This document shows positions 8,029-18,662 of a DNA stretch of 57,002 nt, in pieces. Under the pieces are notes generated by a model, which made no database searches, was not told the DNA's origin, and saw only the letters and a list, made by a program, of their open reading frames with translations. This stretch comes from Prevotella sp. (lineage in GTDB: Bacteria > Bacteroidota > Bacteroidia > Bacteroidales > Bacteroidaceae). Both the position numbers and the translations under genes were made by a program. The stretch spans positions 1 through 57,002 of the forward strand of contig JAFUFD010000085.1 in assembly GCA_017470055.1 (NCBI GenBank), written 5' to 3'. Positions within the stretch are counted from its first letter, which is position 1. Every line of letters begins with the position of its first letter.

Positions 8029-10409
8029 GGAAACTAATAAGTGTCATCATGGGAGTCATGGTGTTTATGACGACATCGGCTCATGAATATAGACTTTGGT
8101 ATGATCGTCCCGCCAAGACTTGGACGCAGGCATTGCCTATTGGTAATGGCGTGATGGGTGGTATGGTTTTCGGTACGCCCTCCGTAGAGCGTATCCAACT
8201 GAATGAGGAGACGATTTGGGCAGGACAGCCGAACAGTGTCTGTCATCCAGAGGCAAAGGAATACCTGCCGAAGGTGCGTCAACTGATCTTTGAGGGGAAG
8301 TACAAGGAGGCACAGGAACTTGCCAACCAGAAAGTGATGCCAGTGGGTGCCGGGCAGAATAGCGGGATGCCCTATCAGCCTTTTGGCGACCTGTATATAG
8401 CGATGGCAGGTGGGGCAGACTACACGAACTATGAACGCTTGTTGGATTTGGACAACGCCCGTTCCATTGTACGCTATCAGGTGGATGGTGTGGACTATGA
8501 GCGGGAGACCATCGCCCCGTTGGGTAGTAAAGTTATCGCCATCCATCTGCGAGCGTCGAAACCAGGGATGATAACCTTTACCACTTATATGCAGTCGCCC
8601 CATGAGAATGTGCTGGTCGCTGGTGAGGGACTGGAGGCTACCTTGTTAGGGGTAACCTCTAAGCATGAGGGTGTGAAAGGCAAGGTCCGTTTCCAGGGAA
8701 GACTATCCGCACAGGCAGAAGGTGGTAGGGTCACACAGAAGAATGGCATCATCAGTGTGGTGGGTGCCGACGAGGCTACTATCTATGTCACAGTGGGAAC
8801 GAATGTCGTTAATTACAAAGACATCACGGGGAATGAGGTGGCACAGTCGAAAGACCGCCTGCATGCAGCGATGACTATGGGCTATCAGCAGTTAAAGGCT
8901 CGTCACGAGCAACTTTACCACCAGTATTATGACAGGGTGAGACTGGATCTTGGTGTTGATACTTTCCCGAAGGTGTCCACCGACCAGCGTATCGACCAGT
9001 TCAGGGGACATCAGGATAACTATCTCGTGGCGACTTATTTCCAGTTTGGACGCTACCTGCTGATATCCTCCTCACAACCTGATAATATCAACCCCGCCAA
9101 CCTGCAGGGTATCTGGAACGACAAGATGTTTCCTGCGTGGGACTCGAAATACACGACGAATATCAATCTGGAGATGAACTACTGGCCCTCGGAGGTTACT
9201 AACCTGACAGAGATGAACGGTCCTTTGTTCCGTCTGATTGATGAGATCAGTGTGACAGGAAAAGAGACGGCAAAGAAGATGTATGGCGCTGATGGCTGGG
9301 TGCTACACCATAATACTGACCAATGGCGTATCACGGGTCCCGTAGACCATGCTCCCAGCGGTCTGTGGCCTACGGGCTCAGGGTGGTTGTGCCGACACCT
9401 ATGGGAACACTATCTCTTCACAGGTGATAAGGATTTCCTACGTCGGTCCTTTCCTATCATGTTGGAGGCGGCACGCTTCTATACCCAGATACTGGTCAAG
9501 CACCCGACGAAGGGTTATTTGGTGATATGCCCAGGAGAGTCTCCAGAGCATGGAGGTAAGGGACGCCCGACTCCATTAGACGCAGGTGTGACGATGGACA
9601 ACCAGATTATCACAGAACTTTATACCAATGTGCTGGAGGCGGCGAAAGTTCTGGGGAATATAGGAGAACAAGGAAAACTAAGTGTTTTAGACACTATCCG
9701 CACGCAACTCTCCCAACTGCCTCCCATGCAGATTGGTAAATGGGGACAGTTGCAGGAATGGCTTGACGACCTTGATGATCCGAAAGACAACCATCGCCAT
9801 TTCTCCCATCTTTATGGACTGTATCCCTCTAACCAGATATCACCGTTCCGCACTCCTGAGTTATGGAAGGCGGCACGTACTTCCCTGGAGGCACGTGGTG
9901 ATGTCTCTACGGGATGGTCGATGGGATGGAAGGTCTGTTCATGGGCGCGTCTGCTGGATGGTGAGCATGCCTATAAACTGATACAGGACCAGTTGACACT
10001 GACCGTGGATACCTTCCTCATCTTCGGTGCCACAAAGCAGACGGGCGGCACCTATCCCAATATGTTCGATGCTCATCCACCTTTCCAGATAGACGGTAAC
10101 TTTGGGTGTACCGCAGGTATCGCAGAGATGCTGCTACAGAGCCATGACGGCTTTGTCTATCTGTTGCCGGCTCTACCTAAGGCATGGAAGGATGGCAGTG
10201 TCAAGGGGCTGGTGGCACGTGGCGGTTTTGAGGTGGACATGGATTGGAGAGACGGTAAATTGGCTAAAACCGTTATCCGTTCCCGTCAGGGCGGCATCTG
10301 TCGTCTTCGCAGTAATACGTCCTTGAAGGGGAAAGGATTGAGGGGAACCAAGGAGAAAAATGTGTATATACTATCCACCAAGGCAGGTGGGGAATATGTA
10401 ATTCAATGA
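8025..10409 (+). CDS. GH95 alpha-L-galactosidase/alpha-L-fucosidase
   Basis: 794 residues with a short signal peptide (1-19). The N-terminal beta-domain starts [23 protein letters not shown] (the 'LPIGNG' motif of GH95), followed by the (alpha/alpha)6 barrel. Catalytic features are intact: the Asn pair in [10 protein letters not shown] (379, 381), Glu508 in GESPEHGG, and Asp690 in [16 protein letters not shown]95 enzymes are inverting alpha-L-fucosidases or alpha-L-galactosidases. Beside a GH140 apiosidase, the alpha-L-galactosidase role on RG-II chain A (as BT1010) is the likelier one. ATGA overlaps at both ends place it inside the operon. Confidence 0.85.
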   Translation: MRKLISVIMGVMVFMTTSAHEYRLWYDRPAKTWTQALPIGNGVMGGMVFGTPSVERIQLNEETIWAGQPNSVCHPEAKEYLPKVRQLIFEGKYKEAQELANQKVMPVGAGQNSGMPYQPFGDLYIAMAGGADYTNYERLLDLDNARSIVRYQVDGVDYERETIAPLGSKVIAIHLRASKPGMITFTTYMQSPHENVLVAGEGLEATLLGVTSKHEGVKGKVRFQGRLSAQAEGGRVTQKNGIISVVGADEATIYVTVGTNVVNYKDITGNEVAQSKDRLHAAMTMGYQQLKARHEQLYHQYYDRVRLDLGVDTFPKVSTDQRIDQFRGHQDNYLVATYFQFGRYLLISSSQPDNINPANLQGIWNDKMFPAWDSKYTTNINLEMNYWPSEVTNLTEMNGPLFRLIDEISVTGKETAKKMYGADGWVLHHNTDQWRITGPVDHAPSGLWPTGSGWLCRHLWEHYLFTGDKDFLRRSFPIMLEAARFYTQILVKHPTKGYLVICPGESPEHGGKGRPTPLDAGVTMDNQIITELYTNVLEAAKVLGNIGEQGKLSVLDTIRTQLSQLPPMQIGKWGQLQEWLDDLDDPKDNHRHFSHLYGLYPSNQISPFRTPELWKAARTSLEARGDVSTGWSMGWKVCSWARLLDGEHAYKLIQDQLTLTVDTFLIFGATKQTGGTYPNMFDAHPPFQIDGNFGCTAGIAEMLLQSHDGFVYLLPALPKAWKDGSVKGLVARGGFEVDMDWRDGKLAKTVIRSRQGGICRLRSNTSLKGKGLRGTKEKNVYILSTKAGGEYVIQ

Positions 10410-11869
10410 CTATGAGAAAGATTATAGCGATATGGAGTCTCCTGTTGCTGACGGTGTCGGTACAGGCAGGCAAACCGTGGGAAAACGGATTATTGAAAGT
10501 GTCAGATAACCAGCGTTATCTGCAGTTTGAGAATGGGCAGCCCTTCTTTTGGCAGGGTGAGACAGGATGGCTGTTGCCAGAGCGTCTGGACCGTGCAGAG
10601 GCGGAGTGGTACCTGCAACGTTGCAGGGAGGCTGGCTATAACGTGGTACAGATACAGGTCATCGACGGAGTTCCTGCCTATAATATCTATGGGCAGCCCT
10701 CGAATATCGACGGGTGGAACTTCACAAATATAAACCAGAAAGGTGTCTATGGCTATTGGGACCATCTGGACTATATCATCAACCTTGCCCAACAGAACGG
10801 TATCTATATCGGAATGGTGTGTATTTGGGGCGGTCTGGTCAAAGACGGGAAGTTGAGTGTAGAGGAGGCAAAACAATACGGAGCCTTCCTCGCCAACCGT
10901 TACAAAGACAAGCCCAATATCATCTGGTTTATGGGTGGTGACATCCAGGGTGATATCAAACCAGAGGTGTGGAATGCGCTGGCGACAACGATTAAGTCGA
11001 TAGACAAGAAACACCTGATGACCTATCATCCTCGTGGACGCTATACCTCCGCGAAATGGTGGGCTAAGGCTCCATGGCTCGATTTCCATACCTTCCAGAG
11101 CGGTCACCGTAAATACGGACAGCGCATGGGGAACGCCGACTATCCTATTCCTGACAATACCGAGGAGGATAACTGGATGTATGTGGACTCCACATGGGCA
11201 TATAAGCCCATCAAGCCCGTGCTTGACGCAGAACCCAGTTATGAGGATATCCCGATGGGACTGCACGACAAGAACGAGGCTCGCTGGCAGGCATGGGATG
11301 TGCGCCGCTATGCCTATTGGAGCGTGTTTGCCGGCAGTTGCGGACATACCTACGGACATAATGCCATCATGCAGATGCTGAAACCAGGCTATCCCACGAG
11401 TTACGGGGACGCAGGGGATGTGAAGACATGGTATCAGGGACTGAACGACCCAGGATTCAACCAGATGAAATACCTGAAACAACTCATGCTGTCGCTCCCA
11501 TACTTCGAGCGTGTACCCGACCAGAGCATCATTCAGGAGAACGGAACACAGTATGACCGTCTCATAGCGACTCGTGGCAATGACTACCTGCTGGTCTATA
11601 ACTACACCAGTCGCATCATGAAACTCGACCTGACCAAGATATCAGGTGATAAGAAGAAGGTTTGGTGGATGAATGCAGGAACGGGTGCCCTGCGCTATTT
11701 AGGAGAGTTTGATTCTAAGGTCCTCACCTTCCGTATCCATAAGGAAGGGGTAGGTATCGAGGATGGAGTGCTGATCGCTATTGACGCTACGAAGGACTAT
11801 TTGCAGAAAGATCAGACGCAAGTTTCTGATATGTCACTCTCAGGTAAAGCAAGAGACTTAAACGAATAG
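10406..11869 (+). CDS. GH140 apiosidase (DUF4038)
   Basis: 487 residues with a signal peptide (1-21) and a (beta/alpha)8 barrel of the DUF4038/GH140 type, with a small C-terminal beta-domain (about 395-470). Landmarks are [15 protein letters not shown] (47-61), [11 protein letters not shown] (174-184, catalytic Asp179) and [10 protein letters not shown] (271-280, catalytic Glu276). GH140 hydrolyses the apiose-galacturonate bond that anchors RG-II chains A and B to the backbone, and it is a hallmark of RG-II systems. Start: ATG at 10406 overlaps the upstream stop like its neighbours; ATG at 10412 is an alternative that gives MRKIIAIW directly. Confidence 0.9.
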   Translation: MTMRKIIAIWSLLLLTVSVQAGKPWENGLLKVSDNQRYLQFENGQPFFWQGETGWLLPERLDRAEAEWYLQRCREAGYNVVQIQVIDGVPAYNIYGQPSNIDGWNFTNINQKGVYGYWDHLDYIINLAQQNGIYIGMVCIWGGLVKDGKLSVEEAKQYGAFLANRYKDKPNIIWFMGGDIQGDIKPEVWNALATTIKSIDKKHLMTYHPRGRYTSAKWWAKAPWLDFHTFQSGHRKYGQRMGNADYPIPDNTEEDNWMYVDSTWAYKPIKPVLDAEPSYEDIPMGLHDKNEARWQAWDVRRYAYWSVFAGSCGHTYGHNAIMQMLKPGYPTSYGDAGDVKTWYQGLNDPGFNQMKYLKQLMLSLPYFERVPDQSIIQENGTQYDRLIATRGNDYLLVYNYTSRIMKLDLTKISGDKKKVWWMNAGTGALRYLGEFDSKVLTFRIHKEGVGIEDGVLIAIDATKDYLQKDQTQVSDMSLSGKARDLNE

Positions 11870-11870
11870 G

Positions 11871-14800
11871 ATGATGAGAAGATATATCTGTTGGATAGCA
11901 CTGGCTTTGTTTGCCTTGCCTGTCAGTGCCGCCAAGAAGTCACAACCTGTTGTCAGCGTAACGGATCTCCGTACGGAGCGACTGGTTAACCCCATGACTG
12001 TTGATACACCGACACCAAGATTGGGTTGGCGTATCGAGTCATCAGAGAAAGAGGTGATGCAGACACGGTGCCATATCCTTGTGGCCTCTACCCGTGAGAA
12101 GGCGGAGGCGCTGGAGGGTGACTTGTGGGATGCGACCTTAGAGAGTGACCGCTCACAGTGGGTACCTTATCAAGGGAAGACCTTGAGGAGCAACACCCGT
12201 TGCTACTGGCGTGTGAAAGTGTCGACGACGAAGGGTGAGACAGACTGGAGCGACGTTTCTATGTGGAATGTCGGTTTGTTGACGGAATCGGATTGGGGAG
12301 GCAGATGGATTGGCTGGAACCATGCGATGCCTTGGGACGTGGAGACAGAGCATAGTCGGCTGTCGGCACGTTATCTCCGTAAACAATTCGACTTCGACAA
12401 GGAGGTGAGGCAGGCAACGCTCTATATCAGTGGTCTGGGTATGTATGAGGTGTTTATCAATGGCAAGCGGGTAGGTGATCAGGTATTGGCACCTGCTCCT
12501 ACCGATTACCGTCGTACAATATTGTATAACGCCTATGACGTGACCAGTCTGTTGTCGCAGAAGAATGCCATAGGAGTGGTTCTTGGTAATGGTCGTTTCT
12601 ACACCATGCAGCAGGACAAGAAACCCTATAAGATTACCAACTTCGGTTATCCTACGCTGCGCTTGAACCTGAAGGTGGAGTTTGCGGATGGAAGTCAAAA
12701 GACCATCTCGTCGGATGAGCGTTGGAAGATATGCCTTGACGGTGCCATCCGTAGTAATAACGAGTATGATGGTGAGACCTATGATGCCCGCAAGGAGTTT
12801 GACGGCTGGACGGAAGTCGGTTTTGATGACGCCAGTTGGAAGAAGGCGGAGCGCACGGCGATTCCCTATGGTACCCTTCGTGGCGCCATGGCTAAGAACA
12901 TGAAGGTGCTCAAGCAGTTGAGACCCCAGAATGTCCAGCGTAAGGACGATAAACTGATTGTCGACATGGGACAGAATATGGCGGGTTGGTTGAGACTACG
13001 TATCTCGTCTGTTGCCGCCGGTGACTCTGTCATTATCCGTTTTGCGGAGAAACTGGACTCGACGGGTAACATCTGGGTGGAGAACTTCCGTCATGCGCAG
13101 AGTACCGATCGTTACTATGCCAATGGACAAGAGCAAGGACGCTGGTGGCATCCTACGTTTGTCTATCATGGTTTCCGCTATGCGGAGGTTACTGGACTGA
13201 GGAACGCCAGTCAGGATGACTTCATCGGTGAGGTTGTCAGTGACGCCATGGAGGAGACGGGACATTTCGTCTCTGCAGATACTATATTAAATAAGGTGTA
13301 CCGTAATGCCTATTGGGGTATCTTGAGTAACTATAAGGGGATGCCTGTTGACTGTCCGCAGCGTGACGAGCGTCAACCATGGCTGGGTGATCGTACCCGT
13401 GGCTGTTTTGGTGAGGCGTATCTCTTTGATAACGGTCCTCTCTATGCCAAATGGGCGAGGGATATCACAGAGGCACAGCGGGAGGACGGTTGTATTCCCG
13501 ATGTGGCTCCAGCCTATTGGAACTACTATAGCGATGACCTGACATGGGCTGCGGCATTGCCGATGTCTCTCTCCATGCTGCTTGGTCACTATGGCGATGA
13601 GGCTCCGTTGCGGAAATACTATCCTAACGTGAAACGCTGGTTAGCGCACATGAAGAGCCAGTATCAGCAGAACGGACTGATCCATTGCGGGAAATACGGA
13701 GACTGGTGTGTGCCTCCCGAGAAACAGGAACTGATACACAGTCAGGATCCGGCACGTAAGACAGATATCACCCTGATATCCTCCGCTTATTATTATTACC
13801 TCTGTAAGATGATGGCAGGGTATGCCCGTATGCAGAGACTGGAGGAAGATGCCCTATGGTTCGAGCAAGAGGCAAAGATGACCAAGGCTGCGTTTAACAA
13901 GGAGTTCCTGACCCTCAAGAAAGGGACGACAACAGTACCCGGACATATCCTGTATCCAGACAGCACCTTCTACGGCAATAACACCGTGACAGCGAATCTG
14001 CTACCGTATTATTTCGGAATGATAGATGACCCCTATGTGAAGCAAGAGGTGGAGAAGAATATCGTGAAGGCGATTATCGACCAAGGGGCTATCACCTCGG
14101 GAGTCATCGGCACGGGATGGTTGATGCATGCGCTGACCAGGATGGGGCGTTCGGATGTCGCTTGGCTGCTTGCCACCAATAAGAAATATCCCTCATGGGG
14201 GTATATGGCGGAACATGGTGCCACCACAATTTGGGAACTATGGAACGGAGACACTGCCTCACCGAAGATGAACAGTGGCAATCATGTGATGCTGCTCGGC
14301 GACCTGCTCTCATGGCTTTATGAGGATGTGGCAGGTATCGGAGCCGCAGATGTAGGCTTCAAGCATATTACCATGAAGCCCGACTTCTCGGTGGACGAGA
14401 TGGATGATATTGACGCCAGTTACCAGTCTATCTATGGAAAGATTGTCAGTCGCTGGAAGAAGGAGCATGGGAAACTCTATTGGCATGTGGAGATTCCCGC
14501 TAATACCAAGGCGACGCTCTTCTTATCCCATGACGAGACGAAGAACATAGGTTCTGGCAGTTATGACATCACCCGTGACCTGCCACAGCGAGGACCACAG
14601 GTGGTTGTGGATGAGTTCCTCTACAAAAACGCTGATTTCCCGCAGTGCCATTCCGCCAGTATCGTGGAGACGAAGAGGGGCGACCTGATCGCCACCTATT
14701 TCGGAGGTACGAAGGAGCGCAATCCGGATGTCTGTATCTGGGTGAGTCGTAAGCCCAAGGGCAGTCAGGAATGGACAAAGCCTCAGATGGTTGCAGACGG

Positions 14801-15686
14801 TGTGGAGTTACAGCCTCTGAAACCGAATCCACAAGGAAAGGTCAGTCAGGTGACGACCAGTGCGAAGCCTGCCTTTGGCGCACAGTTTATGCCCTTGCCA
14901 CAATGGGTGGGCAATAGGGGAGAGTATGCCATTGGCGACAACTACCGTGAGGCATGTTGGAATCCGGTCCTCTTCGAGACACCTGATGGTGAACTGCAGT
15001 TATACTTCAAGATTGGTCCTAATGTGGCAGGCTGGCTGGGTTGGTATGTCACCTCCAAAGACGGGGGGAAGACGTGGAGCCAACGGAAGAAACTGCCAGA
15101 GGGATTCTATGGACCTGTCAAGAACAAACCAATACTGAACAAGGGGCGTCTGATAGCACCTACCAGTGATGAGCGTGACGGATGGAAACTCTATTTCGAA
15201 CTGTCTGACGACATGGGGAAGACATGGCGGAGGACTGCTTTCGTAGAGGCGGACAAGAACGTGAAGGCTATTCAACCCAGTATCTTGCTACTGCCTGACG
15301 GACGACTGGAGGCGGTTTGTCGTACTCGTAGCCGTCATATCGGTGTCACCTACAGTAGTGATAATGGAGAGACATGGAGCAAACTGGCGTTCTTGGAGAC
15401 ACCTAATAATAACAGTGGTATCGACGCAGTGACCCTACAGGATGGTACCTATGCCATGATTTGTAATGACTGGCCGATTGAGCCCACAAAGGAGAAGGGA
15501 GCCCGCACACCGCTCTCCATCCTTCGCAGTAAGGACGGCATCCATTGGGACCATTGGATTACCTTGGAGGACAGTCCAATCTCACAGTACTCCTATCCCT
15601 CTATCATCCAGAGCCGTGACGGACATCTCCATGCCATCTATACATGGCGTCGGCAACGTATCAAACATGTAGAACTTATCCCGTAA
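11871..15686 (+). CDS. GH78 alpha-L-rhamnosidase fused to sialidase-fold (GH33-like) Kdo hydrolase
   Basis: 1271 residues with a signal peptide (1-21). Residues 25-895 are a complete GH78: rhamnosidase N-domain (YISGLGMYEVFINGKRVGD), the DCPQRDERQPWLGD acid motif (Glu500), TIWELWNGD (Glu789) and a C-terminal beta-domain. Residues 905-1271 form a BNR/sialidase-type propeller with HSASIVETKRGDLIATYFGG and Asp boxes (SKDGGKTW, SDDMGKTW, SSDNGETW, SKDGIHW). RG-II chain C is L-Rha linked to Kdo, a sialic-acid-like sugar, so this one polypeptide can strip the whole chain, as proposed for BT1019. The link between the domains is short (DITRDLPQRGPQ). Confidence 0.85.
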   Translation: MMRRYICWIALALFALPVSAAKKSQPVVSVTDLRTERLVNPMTVDTPTPRLGWRIESSEKEVMQTRCHILVASTREKAEALEGDLWDATLESDRSQWVPYQGKTLRSNTRCYWRVKVSTTKGETDWSDVSMWNVGLLTESDWGGRWIGWNHAMPWDVETEHSRLSARYLRKQFDFDKEVRQATLYISGLGMYEVFINGKRVGDQVLAPAPTDYRRTILYNAYDVTSLLSQKNAIGVVLGNGRFYTMQQDKKPYKITNFGYPTLRLNLKVEFADGSQKTISSDERWKICLDGAIRSNNEYDGETYDARKEFDGWTEVGFDDASWKKAERTAIPYGTLRGAMAKNMKVLKQLRPQNVQRKDDKLIVDMGQNMAGWLRLRISSVAAGDSVIIRFAEKLDSTGNIWVENFRHAQSTDRYYANGQEQGRWWHPTFVYHGFRYAEVTGLRNASQDDFIGEVVSDAMEETGHFVSADTILNKVYRNAYWGILSNYKGMPVDCPQRDERQPWLGDRTRGCFGEAYLFDNGPLYAKWARDITEAQREDGCIPDVAPAYWNYYSDDLTWAAALPMSLSMLLGHYGDEAPLRKYYPNVKRWLAHMKSQYQQNGLIHCGKYGDWCVPPEKQELIHSQDPARKTDITLISSAYYYYLCKMMAGYARMQRLEEDALWFEQEAKMTKAAFNKEFLTLKKGTTTVPGHILYPDSTFYGNNTVTANLLPYYFGMIDDPYVKQEVEKNIVKAIIDQGAITSGVIGTGWLMHALTRMGRSDVAWLLATNKKYPSWGYMAEHGATTIWELWNGDTASPKMNSGNHVMLLGDLLSWLYEDVAGIGAADVGFKHITMKPDFSVDEMDDIDASYQSIYGKIVSRWKKEHGKLYWHVEIPANTKATLFLSHDETKNIGSGSYDITRDLPQRGPQVVVDEFLYKNADFPQCHSASIVETKRGDLIATYFGGTKERNPDVCIWVSRKPKGSQEWTKPQMVADGVELQPLKPNPQGKVSQVTTSAKPAFGAQFMPLPQWVGNRGEYAIGDNYREACWNPVLFETPDGELQLYFKIGPNVAGWLGWYVTSKDGGKTWSQRKKLPEGFYGPVKNKPILNKGRLIAPTSDERDGWKLYFELSDDMGKTWRRTAFVEADKNVKAIQPSILLLPDGRLEAVCRTRSRHIGVTYSSDNGETWSKLAFLETPNNNSGIDAVTLQDGTYAMICNDWPIEPTKEKGARTPLSILRSKDGIHWDHWITLEDSPISQYSYPSIIQSRDGHLHAIYTWRRQRIKHVELIP

Positions 15687-15691
15687 TCATC

Positions 15692-18262
15692 ATGAAGAAG
15701 ATTTCTTTCCTATTACTTGCCCTGTTTGGGGTGATGCCTCTCATGGCAGAGCCTGTGTCTGTCGCAGGACTGTTCCCTGTGGCGAATAGTGGTCGCATCG
15801 TGTATAACTTCAACGAGGGCTGGTGCTTCAGACTCGGTGATGTCGCTGGTGCGGAGGCTACCGACTTTGACGACTCCCAGTGGGAGATGGTATGCGCTCC
15901 CCACACGGTACGTCTGGAACCTGCTGATGTCAGTGGATGCCGTAACTATCAAGGGGTGTGCTGGTATCGGAAGCGGTTTGTGGTTCCTGCGGACATGCGG
16001 GGTAAGGAGGTCACCGTCCACTTCGAGGCTATCATGGGTAAGCAGTGGGTCTATGTTAACGGCAAACTGGTCAAGGAGCATTTGGGTGGTTATCTGCCTG
16101 TCACCATCAACCTCTCCAAAGAGGGGGTCAAGGCTGGTGACACCTGCCTGATAGCCGTCAAGGCAGATAATAGTGATGACAAGTCCTATCCTCCAGGTAA
16201 GAAACAGACACAACTTGATTTTGCCTATCATGGGGGCATGTATCGGGATGTCTGGCTGATTGGGAAGTCACCTGTCCATATCACAGATGCCATTGAGCGT
16301 GGACAGGTCGCCGGTGGTGGCGTCTTTATCCATTATGGGGATATCTCAGAGAAGCGTGCTGACATCTTTGTCGATGTGGACGTAGAAGGGCAGGGTAACG
16401 TCACCGTCGTTGCCCGCATCAAGGATGCGGAAGGGCGGCTCGTCAAGACACTCAAAGAGTCTAAAAAGATAGCAACCTCTTCCGTCTTCCATCTGACATC
16501 ATCCCTTCCGTCTCCCCACCTGTGGTCGCCAGAGGATCCTTATCTCTATCAAGTGGAGATTTCTGTGATGAGCGGCAAGCAGGTGATGGATGGTGGTATG
16601 GTCCGTGCGGGTATCCGTAAGGCGGAGTTCCGTGGAAAGGATGGCTTTTGGTTGAACGGCAAACCCTATCACCAGTTGATTGGTGGCAACCGTCATCAGG
16701 ATTTTGCCTATGTGGGCAACGCACTGCCAAACTCTCAGCAATGGCGTGATGCCAAACGGTTGAGGGAGGCTGGCATGACCATCATCCGTGCTGCCCATTA
16801 TCCTCAGGATCCGTCCTTCATGGATGCCTGTGATGAGTTGGGGCTCTTTATCATCGTACCTACTCCTGGGTGGCAGTATTGGAACAAAGACCCGCAGTGG
16901 GGGGAGATGGTGCACCAGAACACTCGTGATATCATCCGTCGTGACCGTAACCACCCCTGTGTGCTGATGTGGGAGCCTATCTTGAACGAGACACGCTATC
17001 CCAAGGACTTTGCGCTGAAGGCATTGCAGATTACCCGTGAGGAGTATCCTTACGAGGGTCGTCCTGTGGCTGTGGCAGACCTGAACTCGGAAGGAGTGAA
17101 AGAGCATTATGACGTGCTGTATGACTGGGCGGACAATATTGGAAAGGGCGCATTGGATACAGACAAATGTATCTTCACCCGTGAGTGGGGTGAGTATGTG
17201 GATGACTGGTATGCCCATAACGCCATCAACAGGGCGGCACGCGGCTGGGGCGAGCAGGCTCAGGTGACGGCGGCACTCTCCCTTGCCGACACCTATGGGA
17301 TGATGTATCGTGGACAACGACAGTTTATCGGAGGTTGCCAGTGGCATCCTTTCGACCATCAGCGTGGCTATCATCCCGATGCTTATCTGGGTGGTATCTA
17401 TGATGCCTTCCGCCAGAAGAAGTATGCCTTCGAGATGTTCCGCTCGCAGATAGATGACACCCCGATGGTGTTTGTCGCTCATGAGATGACGCAGTTCTCA
17501 GACAGTGACGTGGTGGTGTTCAGTAATTGCGACAGTGTGCGCCTGACAGCCTTTAACGGTTGGAAGTCCGCTACGCTTCCTGTGGTACACCAGCCAGAGG
17601 GTACTCCTCACACACCGATTATCTTCAAAGGCTTCTGGAACTTCTGGAAAGCACGTGAGCAGAGTTATACCAATCGTCGTTGGCAAGATGTGAGACTGGT
17701 AGCGGAGGGTATCAAGGACGGTCAGGTGGTATGCCGTGAGGAGAAGATGCCGTCCCGCCGTAGCACCAAGATACGCCTGTATGCGGATGAGATGGGAAAA
17801 CCGTTAGTTGCCGATGGCTCCGACTTCATGGTGGTGGTGGCTGAGATCACTGACGATAATGGCAATGTGCGTCGCCTTGCCCGTGAGCAGGTGGCTTTCT
17901 CCGTGGAGGGAGAGGGCGAGATCATCGGCGATGCCGCTATTGGTGCCAATCCCCGTTTAGTGGAGTGGGGCAGTGCACCTTGTCTGATACGCAGTACGCA
18001 TCGTGCAGGTAAGATTCGTATCATCGCCCGTCCTGCCTATGAGGGTGTTCATGCCCCCATTGCAGATACGCTTGAGATAGAGAGTGTTCCTTACGAACTA
18101 CCCGTATATGCTGCCGATCACCAGCGGAAACAAAAGTCCTCCTCTGCGACACAGAGGAAAGTGGAAGGCGGACAATCCCAGACAACTATTTCTGACGAGC
18201 AACGTCGTAGGGAATTGGAGGAAGTGGAGAAGCAACAACAGGATTTTGGTATCGAACAATAA
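15692..18262 (+). CDS. GH2 beta-glycosidase (probable beta-uronidase)
   Basis: 856 residues from the MKKISFLLLALFG signal peptide; this start is preferred over an earlier in-frame ATG inside the upstream gene. GH2 layout: sugar-binding jelly roll (35-195), Ig-like domain (200-310), TIM barrel from about 315. Acid/base Glu433 lies in MWEPILNETRY and the likely nucleophile Glu498 in FTREWGEY. The GH2 set of RG-II loci removes beta-galacturonate or beta-glucuronate from chain A, and that role is inferred here. The last 45 residues are a hydrophilic, Gln/Glu/Arg-rich tail (QRKQKSSSATQRK...) unlike the rest of the protein. It is the last gene of the plus-strand operon. Confidence 0.8.
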   Translation: MKKISFLLLALFGVMPLMAEPVSVAGLFPVANSGRIVYNFNEGWCFRLGDVAGAEATDFDDSQWEMVCAPHTVRLEPADVSGCRNYQGVCWYRKRFVVPADMRGKEVTVHFEAIMGKQWVYVNGKLVKEHLGGYLPVTINLSKEGVKAGDTCLIAVKADNSDDKSYPPGKKQTQLDFAYHGGMYRDVWLIGKSPVHITDAIERGQVAGGGVFIHYGDISEKRADIFVDVDVEGQGNVTVVARIKDAEGRLVKTLKESKKIATSSVFHLTSSLPSPHLWSPEDPYLYQVEISVMSGKQVMDGGMVRAGIRKAEFRGKDGFWLNGKPYHQLIGGNRHQDFAYVGNALPNSQQWRDAKRLREAGMTIIRAAHYPQDPSFMDACDELGLFIIVPTPGWQYWNKDPQWGEMVHQNTRDIIRRDRNHPCVLMWEPILNETRYPKDFALKALQITREEYPYEGRPVAVADLNSEGVKEHYDVLYDWADNIGKGALDTDKCIFTREWGEYVDDWYAHNAINRAARGWGEQAQVTAALSLADTYGMMYRGQRQFIGGCQWHPFDHQRGYHPDAYLGGIYDAFRQKKYAFEMFRSQIDDTPMVFVAHEMTQFSDSDVVVFSNCDSVRLTAFNGWKSATLPVVHQPEGTPHTPIIFKGFWNFWKAREQSYTNRRWQDVRLVAEGIKDGQVVCREEKMPSRRSTKIRLYADEMGKPLVADGSDFMVVVAEITDDNGNVRRLAREQVAFSVEGEGEIIGDAAIGANPRLVEWGSAPCLIRSTHRAGKIRIIARPAYEGVHAPIADTLEIESVPYELPVYAADHQRKQKSSSATQRKVEGGQSQTTISDEQRRRELEEVEKQQQDFGIEQ

Positions 18263-18269
18263 TAGATGA

Positions 18270-18350
18270 TTCGAATGAAGCCTTCAAACGGGTCGAATGT
18301 GGCTTACATTCGACCCGTTTGAACGTTACAAACACCTTGAATGTAAGCCT
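18270..18350. repeat. 81-bp palindromic intergenic element, copy A
   Basis: It contains a perfect 16-bp inverted repeat, CAAACGGGTCGAATGT (18285-18300) and ACATTCGACCCGTTTG (18306-18321), around a 5-base loop, then a related AACACCTTGAATGTAAGCCT stretch. A copy of the same length lies at 53486-53566. It follows the last gene of the plus-strand operon directly, so it may act as a transcript 3' end or REP-like element. Confidence 0.8.
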
Positions 18351-18496
18351 CCACCGCAAGACTATCATATCTCCGATAGAGGAGTGTACCCTCTCCGGTG
18401 GCTGATGGAAGACTCTTATATCAAGGATGGAAGGCTCTTGTCTTCACTATCGGAGACTTTAGTGACGGAAAACGTCTTGGGACTAATAAACGCAAA

Positions 18497-18557
18497 CACC
18501 ACAAACATCACCCCTAACCATCTGATAATCAGCACGAGTGATGTTTGTGATGTTTTT
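18497..18557 (+). terminator. Terminator-like hairpin after the first RG-II operon
   Basis: CACCACAAACATCAC (18497-18511) pairs with GTGATGTTTGTGATG (18538-18552) with one mismatch, and TTTTT follows directly. The 26-base loop holds a small CTGAT/ATCAG hairpin. The region 18351-18662 otherwise contains no convincing gene. Confidence 0.6.
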
Positions 18558-18584
18558 AGAAAAAAATAATCGTATGAGGTAGGC

Positions 18585-18623
18585 GTGTGAATAAAGAAGG
18601 ACAGGAGCGTATATACTCCTGCC
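18585..18623 (-). terminator. Terminator of the glycosyltransferase operon
   Basis: On the minus strand, CAGGAG (18621-18616), an 8-base loop and CTCCTG (18607-18602) are followed by TCCTTCTTTATT. It lies 42 bases past the stop codon of the last glycosyltransferase gene. Confidence 0.6.
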
Positions 18624-18662
18624 CATAAGTGATGATTGTATCTGAGTGGATTTGTACTCATT

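Noticed and set aside
18297-18569. A 90-codon plus-strand open frame in the intergenic region
   Set aside because: It begins inside the palindromic repeat, runs through a terminator-like hairpin, and its product has no domain character. The other repeat copy gives a different unrelated frame.
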